Origin: Neodiprion pinetum
Lineage: Eukaryota; Arthropoda; Insecta; Hymenoptera; Diprionidae
Direction: 5' to 3'
Assembly: GCF_021155775.2 (NCBI RefSeq)
Contig: NC_060234.1
Span: 25,228,026 to 25,292,025 of the forward strand
DNA: 64,000 nucleotides
In this document: positions 28,488 to 38,580 of the stretch, piece after piece
Layout of the letters: each line of letters opens with the position of its first letter
Position numbering within the stretch: the first letter of the stretch is position 1
Made by a program: the position numbers and the translations under genes
The notes under the pieces: generated by a model
Told to the model about the DNA's origin: nothing
Seen by the model: the letters and a program-made list of their open reading frames with translations, nothing else
Database searches by the model: none

Positions 28488-28495
28488 GGGCGGGG
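28488..28495 (+). promoter_or_regulatory. GC box upstream of the H1-like gene
   Basis: GGGCGGGG lies about 50 bases before the start codon of the H1-like gene, in a GC-richer block. It matches the Sp/KLF-type GC-box core. Placement next to a translation start is suggestive only, because the transcription start is unknown. The same string occurs in family A MITE ends, so chance or MITE origin is possible. Confidence 0.25.
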
Positions 28496-28544
28496 CTGAT
28501 GATCGACACTGGAACCTGATCGATCTGGTTAGACAGGACGAAAA

Positions 28545-28721
28545 ATGACGAGGCAAAAGACAAATCCAAAGAAAGCGAAGCCAACAAGGCCGATCAAAAT
28601 CGCGGCACTCGTCATCGCAGCGATTCAAAATCTCCGGGAGACGAGAGGCTCGACTTCTGGTAAAATCGTTGACTACATAACACTCGCCTCGGATTTACCC
28701 CAGGGTCGCATAAAACCTCAA
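28545..28721 (+). CDS. Linker-histone (H1/H5 domain) protein, exon 1
   Basis: First coding exon (codons 1-59) of a 179-residue protein. A lysine-rich start (residues 4-13) leads into the winged-helix H15 fold. Helix 1 is KIAALVIAAIQNLRETRG (about 18-35), followed by STSGKIVDYI (36-45), the usual G-S-x-x-x-I-x-x-Y-I pattern of helix 2. The exon ends within the run into helix 3. The start is well supported: an in-frame TAG at 28530-28532 sits just upstream and ATG 28545 is the first Met after it, in A-rich context. The exon ends in phase 0 at a good donor, CAA|GTAAGA. The family binds linker DNA at the nucleosome dyad and acts in the nucleus; that role is inferred from the fold. Confidence 0.88.
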
Positions 28722-29799
28722 GTAAGAATTCCTGTTCGCTCAGTTTTCGTGTCGCGAAGGTGATTTTTTTTTTTCATTCACCGCTTTTCATCCACTCGAT
28801 AAATTTCGTTTCTTATAATATCGTAGAACCGATCGGTCACGGGCTTAAAATCGACGCTTCTGGGGCCGTGAATCGAAACGATCGGCACGCAGCCTAGGGG
28901 AGCTCAAAAGTAACAGAAATTATTATGTTTCCCAAGCGCTTTGAGGGTCAATATTGCATTTGAAAGTATGCGACTCGGCGTGTGAGACCGTCGGCTTTTC
29001 TTGTCTCGAGTGGCGAAAACCCCGGTGAATGAAATTAATTGAGGGAGGGACTCCGGTGAAATTTTGATGATATCGAGTTTTTCGTTTTTGAAATTACTGG
29101 AAAAGATGTGAATAGAAATTCCCTCCAGCAAAATCTAGATTATGGTAGTATGTGTTCCGAAAAAAATTTCTATCTTCTGCGATGAAAGTGTATGCGCAAG
29201 GAATTTTTGGAAGCGATGCGCTGAAAATTTTCTATCACAAGTACATGAGTGAGGGGTGGAGGTACAATTTGGATGGTCTAAAATCATACCTAATTTTAGG
29301 ATTTCTTTTCAAATAAAATGAAAACACTTAAAGCAATTTGAGGTTGAAGGCTTTGTTATTTATAGTTTCAAGAATATTTTAGATTTTTTTTTCACTGAAA
29401 TTAAAAACAAGATGACGGCATGGCAGACATAAGTAGCGAACGACCACGTTCTCAAACCGGTGGCGTAGATTCCTCGGTTAATTTTTATCCGATTGACTTG
29501 AGATTTTGACACAATCTTTAAAACTTGTCTATCAATTCGAGCTAGTGGCTAGATTTTCAGTCCCAAGAGTTTTATATAAAATTATTTTAACAATTTTTTG
29601 GTCGGAAAATAACATTTCTTGTTCATAATCGTGGGTATTTGAAAAAATATTTACATTAAACATACTACCCTAAGTTAAATTTTTTTAGAAGGAGTATTCG
29701 ATCGCATCTTTTTTAGTTATTTCACAAACAACGTCAAACTTTCACCGGCGTCCATCCTTAACGGGTCCTACGACGGTTCAATAATTGAAAAATGATCAG
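28722..29799 (+). other. Intron of the H1-like gene
   Basis: A 1078-bp GT-AG intron (GTAAGA...GATCAG) that interrupts the winged-helix domain in phase 0. CTTAAC at 29757-29762 is a plausible branch point about 38 bases before the acceptor. The pyrimidine tract is modest. Most canonical replication-dependent H1 genes are intronless, so this intron is notable. I see no coding sequence or transposon inside it. Confidence 0.8.
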
Positions 29800-30162
29800 G
29801 TGAAAGCTGCACTGAAACGAGGCGTCGAGTACGGGATTCTCGAGAGATTTCGCGGCCACTACTACCTGCCGTCGGGGGATGACCTGGAAAGAGCCGACAG
29901 GGTGGCCGCTCGCTTCGCTAAACTTCCCACGCCTGTTCATTCCGGTACAACAGATCGCAAAGCCACCCAAAATCCGGACAGATTCTCGACGAAAAAAGTC
30001 ATCAAGTCTCGACAGCCGATGAACGCGGGGCAGGGATCGTTCCCAAACATGCGAAGGAATGTCAGAAGGGCTCGCTCCGTTCCATTATCCCTGACCTCAA
30101 CAGCCACGGGGAAAAGTTATTACCGTGACGGGCAGTCCTTTTTGGGCAGTGACGTCGATTGA
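29800..30162 (+). CDS. Linker-histone (H1/H5 domain) protein, exon 2
   Basis: Second and last coding exon (codons 60-179 plus TGA), starting after GATCAG| in phase 0. VKAALKRGVEYGILERFRG (60-78) completes the H15 domain as the recognition helix and first wing strand, matching the family pattern L-K-x-x-V-x-x-G-x-L. HYYLP then replaces the usual glycine-rich wing, which is short here. Residues 88-179 are a tail without recognised domain. It is basic but mixed in composition, with KATQNPDR, STKKVIKSR, an arginine cluster RRNVRRARS (144-152) and a Ser/Thr-rich segment. This is unlike the long Lys/Ala/Pro tail of somatic H1. The frame is intact with no sign of decay. It could be a germline or variant linker histone, or a chromatin protein that borrowed the domain. 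Confidence 0.88.
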   Translation: MKAALKRGVEYGILERFRGHYYLPSGDDLERADRVAARFAKLPTPVHSGTTDRKATQNPDRFSTKKVIKSRQPMNAGQGSFPNMRRNVRRARSVPLSLTSTATGKSYYRDGQSFLGSDVD

Positions 30163-30329
30163 TACTGGTATCGATATTTGACGTTCGTTTTATGCTGTCC
30201 CGTACTATAATCCCTCCGAACCTACGTACCATTTTTTGTGTAAACGTTGATCGTCCGATGCCCGTCACTTGAATGCTTGTAATTCCATATTCTACCCGTC
30301 GTGCAGAGAGATGTCGAGCTGTTTTCGAT

Positions 30330-30335
30330 AATAAA
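30330..30335 (+). terminator. Polyadenylation signal AATAAA
   Basis: The canonical hexamer lies 168 bases after the stop codon of the H1-like gene. A second AATAAA is at 30483-30488. I see no histone-type 3' stem-loop in the 3' UTR. Together this suggests a polyadenylated, replication-independent mRNA. Confidence 0.55.
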
Positions 30336-30488
30336 TTTCCGTTCGTAAATATTTCCTGACAGCTGGAAGAAGTCGCTCACTAGGACTGGCTGATTGAGAC
30401 AAAAAAAAAAAAATTCAACCCAGTCACACACGAATATAAGGAGACTCGTGTTCAAGCGTTGAGCATCCTTATTTTGACCTGAAATAAA

Positions 30489-32815
30489 ATTCATTCATTC
30501 AGTGATGCTTCGTTGGATAATCACTAGGAAATGTTTTGAGAAGATTTTCAGAAAAATAAAACTTCTCTATTTTAGCCCAAGAGTGTGTTGAAAATTTGCA
30601 ATCGAAATCTGCCCGTCCTATTACGTGACCTCTTTTTCTGATTGAAATTTTCATTGCACTTTTTTTTTCAACCGGATCTTTCCACGCCGCTGCAGGTTTA
30701 ACAACACGTTTAACACGGGCGAAAATAACGAAATGCGCCACACAACGGTGTCGCAACTCGTTTTAAATTTCAATACGCTGCATAGCGAATAACATCCTGC
30801 ATTGGTGAAAAAAATGAAAACTGAAAACTGAAACAAACCGGAAGGAAGAGAGAATAACAAAAAAACAATTCAGTGCACATCGTCCATCGCCAGTGATTCA
30901 GCGTTATCGACAATATTCGGTGGAAAAATTGCCAGCAGTATTCGAACAACGTGCCAAGCGATAAACGGATCAATGGGTGATTTTCGTCCACATCGAGATC
31001 ACTAGTTCGTATTTAAAAGTTTGATACAGTCTGTTGGTTATTATAATTGAATGTCGAATTCGCGGCGAACAATCACCCGCAATTTTTATCAAGATAAAAA
31101 TGAACGAACAAAAGAAAAACAAAATGAAAAAAATCCAAGCAGAAGTAATTTTGAAAGTAGAATTAACATGCAAGTCCCAAACGAGAGAAAATTGTTTTTT
31201 TTTTTGTTTCCATGAGGTAAATTTTATTATTGTATTTGCAACTTCAGCGTTACGATATTCCGACAGCCAAAATTACTGTAGCTGTAATTTGAATCGATGG
31301 TTATTTATGTCATCACGCGGCGAATACATTCGCTGACCTTTGATATGATTCGACTCACGGTATACAAGAAATATAGATCTTTTTACTTATGTGGATATTG
31401 CAAATCTGCGTAGTGAAAAAAACCTTTTTTACCTCCATGGTACCCACGATACTTATGTTACAAAAATAAATGTTAATTTGCAATTTTTTTTATCAATCCA
31501 AGTACAAAGAAGAGTACTTTTTAATCCTAGGACGTAAAAATACTTGTTTTTTGTACTCTCGCAAAAACGGTTACTTTACGTAGGGAACGCGGCCAAAAAA
31601 AGACACGTAAACCAAACTTGTGTTATGTAAAATGAATATTTCCGTCATGAAAATTACATGCCCTTTGGCTCGACAAAATCCTCAATGCTACCCAGTATTC
31701 ACGTACGTAGAAAGTTTTTTACCCTTAGAGTTGTATAAAACATTTTTAACGGAATACAGGGGAATTCAAACCGGTATTCAAACCGACTCAATTCTGCTAA
31801 CAGCGAGTATAAATACCAGCACTTTTTTTCTGCGGAGTAACGTTCATGAAACGCTTTCTTAATTTTATCTCAGTAATATCGTTTACCCGACAGATCATTT
31901 TCTTTGAGAATATCTTCTATGTCACTTGATTTCTGAAATTATAATACAGCTGGATGAAAATATTTGATGAGAATCAATGGATCTGTCGGGTCAATGCGTT
32001 TTTGCACATTACATCTGAAACTAGACAGTGTATCCCTGAAATCCCCTGAAAACATTATGATCAGGATTTATTTCAGATAAATTCATTTTATATTGAACGA
32101 GTTATTCATATTCTAGCCTCTCATACTTTTTTTATTCAATTTTATTCTATATTAATTGCAGTTCGTCTCAAAGGAACAATGCCGAAGGAATCGAACAGTT
32201 GACTTGGAATGCAATTCATTTGGTATTCACGATTCAATTTACAAGCGACGTTGAAAGGGCGATCGGAGTTGAAGAATCGATTCTTGAGTCAAAGATTTCA
32301 GAAATTGTGGAAGAAATTAATGTTTGAAAAGCCCGGAACCGCTCGACGATAATTGATCTTTCCACATTCTGTTTAAGTTGTTTTCGCCGCATAAAATTGT
32401 TAGACATTTCCGAGTGGAGTCGTAATTGAGAGTAATTTGGACACGCCTCTTCTCAGCATTGTATTTTTCTCACGGGTCTGCGCTGAAAGAGTAACTCGAA
32501 ATTCTGGTTACACCGTGAAGATTTTAGGGATCCACTTGTACGTTTTTCGCACATTTATTATACCACATTGTACATCTCACGGATGGATTAATTGAGATAA
32601 GAAATGAGTCTCAGGTATAATACGTACGACGAGAATCGGATGCGGCTTACAACAAGCCCCGATATAAGCTGCTTGATCAAGTTTTTTCCTTGAATTGCAA
32701 GGAACCTATAAATCGTCGCATGGGATAAATGGAATAGAGAAAAAATAAATCTATGTACAGGAGAAAGCTTTATACGTTTCGCCATTCGTGTTTTCTATGA
32801 AGTTCGAGTGAGTCT
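30489..32815. other. Non-coding stretch downstream of the H1-like gene
   Basis: AT-rich sequence with several homopolymer runs. There are no recognisable exons, RNA genes or transposon ends. Confidence 0.5.
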
Positions 32816-32907
32816 GCGAATGCGCATGCGCGGAGTACTGAAAATACCACTTTCAAGTCCTAGGAGTGAAAAGTAGTCTTTTTAGTACTGCGCGCATGCG
32901 CTGTCGC
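32816..32907. repeat. 92-bp inverted repeat with GCGCATGCGC arms
   Basis: The two 46-base arms meet at TCCTAGGA (centre 32861/32862). About 37 of 46 positions pair, including an 11-base run, GCGCATGCGCG. Each arm carries the self-complementary GCGCATGCGC (32822-32831 and 32892-32901), the core of the NRF-1 type site (Drosophila Erect wing). It could be a tiny foldback element, a paired regulatory site or a hairpin RNA. The sequence alone does not decide. Confidence 0.75.
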
Positions 32908-34746
32908 TAACAAATGTGACGTTACACGACCCTAACCTCAATTTTGTGCTTCGTGAAAAAACGCGTAACGTACTCTTGTCGTATAAAGAATCGTGTGAGA
33001 AAAGGAGGCAGCGGTCTTTTCGCCTCGCGGATTTGCAACATTCACCTTCATCTCGTACGCGTGTTCACCCACGACTCATCTTGCAAACTTCCACTCAGCC
33101 TGAAAAGACCGAGTTTGCCTTCTTTTTACACAATATACTATTTCGCTATTCTCGCACCTTCGCAGATCCGGTGATCATATTTTTTTTCACTCTGGATTAG
33201 GAATAAGTATTTATCACGCCCCAAGGCGATTCAACTCTACGGGTGCACGCCGGTCGAGAATACGGAATTCAACACGGATTCACGAATATTGCTCTTACTT
33301 CACTGATTCTGAGTGCTTTTTTACCAAGAAAATTTTTCACCTTTTTTCAGATTTTCAATCTCCGGGCCGTGAACGAGAAACGTGAGATACGTAAGTCCTT
33401 CTTATTGTCCTTCAACATTTCAATTTTATTCATCTACAAATCCTTACCCATATTTTGATTGTTGTCGTCTTTTTTGACTACTGCGGGAGTAAATATTGCT
33501 GAACTTTGGCGTACGCCTGCCTTCAAAAGACCTCACGTAAATTCAAGTGACTTTAAGTGACTTCACAGCTATGTCCTAGGACTTCTTTCACGGTTTAATG
33601 ACCTCCCTCATTAAAAACTTGATATTTTCAACCGATCACGAGCACAGGTCAATTCCATAATTTGGAAGGAGAAACTTTTGTTCACCATAGTCGGCGCCTT
33701 CGGAAAAGCACTATTCAAATATGTTCATCGATGATAACACCACCAGTTATACGTGAACGCCTGTCACAGTGACCATTTCGAATGTTTTTCTCAAGATTAC
33801 GACCATTGAAACAGCCAAGAGTACAACCCCAATCACTTATACAGCCAAACGATGATTCGAATGCACCACAAATCGTTTCTTCCGTTCTTCATGACGGTTC
33901 TCAACTGTAACTTTTCGTCAATCAAAGCGGTTGCTGGTTTCACGTCATGCGCCGTAGATCCTACTTGGTAAATAAACATGACACTGCCTCCGAATACCCT
34001 AAATCTATTAAATCCCGAACGAAGGGTATGGATGCGCGGGTTAAGCACGAGGATGGACGTGCGGCCCGGTATTGGGTCAATAATTCGAAAAGCTAGCGGG
34101 CTCAATCTAAACCTTCGCCAGTCTACGGTTCTACCTCATCGGAGTTTAGCCCCCAACGTTTGTCCACGGGCGTGGGTACGTATATTTGGTCGGTTTCCTC
34201 GCGTGATATGGAATCTGCAAATCCACCTTTATTGCGCTAATTTCCGGCTGATTATATCCGAAACAACGAACGTTACACCATCGGCCGTTTCGCCGCGTTA
34301 TATCCGCTCGATAAAACTGCACTGGAGCTCTGCCAATGACTCGAAGTCACGTATTCATCGAGCGCGTGTGTGAGCCGCGTCTGAATTGGCAGTCAGAACG
34401 GTATCGAAAAGTATGAAAGTTCGCCCCATTCGTCAGCAAAAATCTCCTCCACCATTTTTCGATCCGGCTTCTGCAGCCGCGTTATTCACCGTTGGCCTGC
34501 AACGCGGCGGGCTCTTCCAGTCGACGGAATAATTCAAGCCCCCAAAATGTATGACTATATGACTTCCTGCGGGCTGAAAGGGGTCGCGATTGTTACAATT
34601 TCCGGCCGCCTTTCGGAGATCACCAATCGATGAACCGACCGTTCGGTTCTACCCGATCTTCTGCCTACCTGCCGACCCCCGATACTCGGATACCGGAGGG
34701 AACGAACTCGTGTGTGTCGATGTGTTCCTGAAATTCTAGGAATCCG
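32908..34746. other. Non-coding stretch, no recognisable gene
   Basis: A 131-codon open frame at 33978-34373 lies in a GC-richer block, but its translation resembles nothing I know and an antisense frame overlaps part of it. Nothing else is recognised. Confidence 0.45.
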
Positions 34747-34755
34747 CAGACGAGG
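34747..34755. repeat. Target-site duplication, left copy
   Basis: CAGACGAGG directly precedes the family A element and is repeated exactly at 35387-35395 after it. Confidence 0.85.
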
Positions 34756-35386
34756 GGGTGGGGTTGAAATTCCGAATTTGAAAAGTTCCGAAAGCGCCAA
34801 ATTCCGAATATTTGCTGGCGAAACTTGAGGTAAAGAAATCAAACTTTGACGAAACATCAAAGTTTCGAATGGACCGAAATCCGACGCTCAAACTTCCGAA
34901 AGGGCAAAGTTCCGTAAGGACAAAGTGCCGGAAGGGTATAAATCCGACAAGTTAAAGTTCCGACAGTGCGAAAATGAGAAAACCTAAAAATCTGACACAT
35001 CTAAATTTTGAATGATCGAAGATTTTCAGTTCCGTGAATTTCTAGCTTGGTGAAAATTCATCACTTTGAGCTTTCGTTGTTTTGGATTTTCGATATTTTA
35101 CGTTCGGAATTTTGATCATTCTGATTTTCGGTTTGTTTTATTTCTTACACCCACTCGTGGAGCAAACTACGCTGTGTGGATATATTTTGACTCATGGAAT
35201 TTAATTTTATCGAAACTCTATTTTTCGGAATTTTGCATCTTGGAACTTGGAGCCGTCGGGTTTCCGAACATTCGGAACTTTGTTGTATCCTATTAGTTTG
35301 ATTTCTTTACTTCAAGTTTCGTCGCCAAACGATTAAAATTTAAGCACTTTCATAACTTTTTAAATGGGGAACTTAAACCCCGCTCT
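34756..35386 (-). mobile_element. Family A foldback MITE, complete copy
   Basis: A 631-bp element bounded by an identical 9-bp target duplication. It begins GGGTGGGGTTGAAATTCCG and ends AAACCCCGCTCT. The ends are long imperfect inverted repeats of well over 100 bp, including AAAAGTTCCGAAAGCGCC and the GTAAAGAAATCAAACTTTGA block. The interior is asymmetric and lies in the opposite orientation to copies at 56244 and 61600. There is no transposase frame, so it is non-autonomous. A 9-bp duplication is typical of Mutator-like elements and 8 bp of hAT elements. The terminal sequence does not settle which. Confidence 0.88.
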
Positions 35387-35395
35387 CAGACGAGG
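35387..35395. repeat. Target-site duplication, right copy
   Basis: Exact repeat of CAGACGAGG found at 34747-34755. Confidence 0.85.
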
Positions 35396-38300
35396 AATCG
35401 GGAATGAAACCCGAGAACGGATTGTGGAGGGACAAAGGACTCTGGGGGCTAAAGGGATAATGATATTAGTACAGGGATGGATAATGTGAACTCCGCTCAA
35501 ACTACAATTGTATCGGACAAATCTGACGTTTGTATCAACAGCATTGTTTTACCTTCGAAATTAACCGACTTGACCCGGGATTTGCTTTACCGCAAGTAAC
35601 GTAAACCTCCAGAAGATTCTGGATTTTGCACTGGAACGTAGAGTATCAGGGTTGTGAATCAAGGATCGTGAAGCAAAGGCCTGCAAAATGTAACTGAAGC
35701 AAACCAGATCGAAAGAAATTTGAAAACTGAACGAGCTCTGAGCTTTTTGTAAAATTCAGCAATCAACTCGAGCAGATAGGCAACTAAAACTGGATTTTTA
35801 ATATGCTCGGAAAAAATCATTCGCTGGATCAGATAATTTTAGTGTTAAATTTTTTACAAGTTTAACTCTTTCGTTGAATCGCATGACGTTTTTTAACAGA
35901 GAAAAAAAAATGTCGTTATATTTGATCAGCATATCTGATTAAGTCAACAAATTATTTCTGCCTGATTATATAAGAGGACTCGAACTTGCGATTGAAAAAG
36001 AAATACGTTATTGTTATTGAATACAATTATCCACAGACCGGAAAATTAAATTAATTATACACTCTTTGGGTTGATTAAACGCTGGAACAATCGAATCTCA
36101 GCAACTTACTTTTGTGTGCTGTGTACTTTTGGTATTGTATAAAACGTAATTCTCTATTCTTCTTATGCGGCAAAACTCACGACTGACTTGTGCCAGTTTC
36201 CTGAAGAATTTTGTGCATTCGTTACCTCAACTTTGTAATTTTTTGTTGGAATTCATTCACTTTCTTCTCCAACGATTAAAACTTATACTTCAAAACTTTG
36301 AACGATGTATAATACCACAGGGTACAGAAAGGAATTCGTTGAACTTTTCGACAAGCTGTTTTAATCCAATTAATAGTGGTGGATTGAAACGCGAACGTCT
36401 TGAATCCGGAGAAAAGTTGGAGGGCGGTAAAAATTGTCAAGAATATCATCTCGTTTACTGAATTAAGAATACCGCTTAACAAAATTTGATCACTTTTTTC
36501 AAATAATATTCTTCGGAAAGTTGTTGATAATCGTTTCGATGTTTCAGGCTGATAGAAATATTTCTCAAACTACGGTATCAAAAATCGTTTCCGACACGGT
36601 GAAAATATTTCGCCGAATCGAAAAGTTTTTACGTCACTAAAGAGAAAGCAAAAATCTTCACCCCAGCAGGAAATGTTTACTTACGAAAGTCTAGCTGTTG
36701 CAAAAAAATTCTTTCGGGGTGTATATATCAAGAGTTGAGTTTTCTGGTTCAGCGAATTGTTTGTTTCCGGAAACAAATTTTGAGTGCAAAAGTCTTTTTT
36801 GTGGCAGTTGAGAAATAGTGCCGGACATAAAAGAGCCCGCACGCACCTCGTGAAACATGCCTGCAGAGCTCGCCCTAGGAACAGCAATGCAAAATTAAAG
36901 CGTGTCGGTGTAATGGAGTTTCATCATTTAAAATTCCACGTCCCTTTTTACTTCGGGAAGGTACGGCGAGGGTCAACGAAATTTGCTCATTCTCCGCCGT
37001 CTACCCTGTTACAGTTTCCGCTGGCTCCTCAACGCTCTCGACTAACGCAAACGGCAGTTCGCTCAGCCTTTTTTTGTTACCGACCCTTTCCGGGATCCGT
37101 CATTCGCAACTGTTGTTAACCCTCCCCAATTTCTCTTAAATGTCTTTGGGAAAGTGAAAAGTAGGAAAGCACATTATGCGGATATGATAACATTCTATTT
37201 TAATTAGCCACTAACGCTGGTACCGTAAAAATAAATCCAGAACATGCTAAAGACCCTCTAAAACTCCGTACTGCATTTGCATTTCAGGGAAAACCTGGAA
37301 AACCTAGAAAACTCAGGGAATTTACTAAAGCATGGAAAAGTTGGGAAGTATCGAAAATAAGACTGGAATTTTTAATCTGTCGAAGAAATAAACTCGTTAT
37401 AGTACAGAGTTCTATTGATCTTGAGAAATTACACTTGAAATTTTGTTTCGTCGCACCATTTCACAAATTCTATACACATATATTACTCAATACCAAACCT
37501 TCTTTCGTTTTTTTCTTATAGAAAATCGCAGGCTGTTGTTTGTAATTGATAATTAGACAGTAAGATGGTTGTATTTTGCGCCTCTTCCTTCAGAGATCAA
37601 ATTGTAGTACCCCTCACTTGCCTCATTTGTCGTCACTCAGCAGTATGAACACATCGAGTTTCAAATATTTCAAGCAAACATGTTCCGTTTTCGTCGAAAC
37701 ATCGGTTGTAGGGAAAAATTCGAAAGATGAAATTTTTCGCCAACACTTCGCGCGATTTTCCATTTCTATTTTCTTTTATTTATTTTCACGTTTCCGAACA
37801 CGTGAATGTATATGTATATCTATAGATATGCCCCTGGAATGGGATCTAAAAGCGTACAAAACCGTGAATGTCTCCTCATAACCCAATACGGGAGAGGAGC
37901 AGCAGCTTTATCGAGTCGCTTGCGAACGGAACGGTTGAAAATTGAAATAGAATATACGGGGATGAATGGCGTGTAGTGCAAGGAACTCCGAGGAGCAGGA
38001 ACGAGCACCGAATCGGGAACGGGTTCCGATTCCCGTAGGGGTTCAGCTACTTTCGGAGGCTGCCGTTAAACCGATGCTGATTGAATCGACTGTTGCAGAT
38101 GTGGCGAAACGTCCTTTAGACGAAACACTTTCACCCTCGGTAAAAAGTTCCGTCTCGAAACGTTTCGTACAGGAAATCCATACTAGCTTATTCGAAGGTG
38201 TAATTTTTTATTCCTGTCAACAGCTGTAAGTGCAAAACGAATTTGGATGGTAAATTTGGTACATTCAAATTGGCAAAATTGCGTCTGAGTTGTTTTTTTT

Positions 38301-38504
38301 TTCTTTTTTTTTTGCCTAAAATTGTTACTTTTTCCAAATAAAGGTAACGGGGTGGGAAGTTTCGGGACTGATCCTTTCAGGACAGCTGATTTTTTCCGCC
38401 TGTTTCATTTCGTACTCAGCCCTTCAACGCGGCCTTCAACTTTGCCAGAATTCATTCCCAGCTACCTTTAACCCTCCGTAAATTTATACTTTACACTTTA
38501 CCTT

Positions 38505-38580
38505 CTCAACCCCTTATCCCTTGCCCTTTATCTCTCGCTCTTTATCCTTTAGCCTTTATCTTTTATCCTTTATGCTTTCC
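38505..38580. repeat. Degenerate (CTTTATC)n pyrimidine tandem
   Basis: Repeated TTTATC and CTTTATC blocks make an almost pure-pyrimidine strand of about 75 bases, with units of roughly 7-10 bases. Confidence 0.6.

Larger units (their letters stand above)
25486..28544. other. Intergenic region upstream of the H1-like gene
   Basis: AT-rich up to about 27.6 kb and GC-richer as it approaches the H1-like gene. It contains a degenerate tandem repeat at 26041-26235. No coding exon is recognised. The last few hundred bases presumably hold the 5' UTR and promoter of the downstream gene. Confidence 0.5.
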
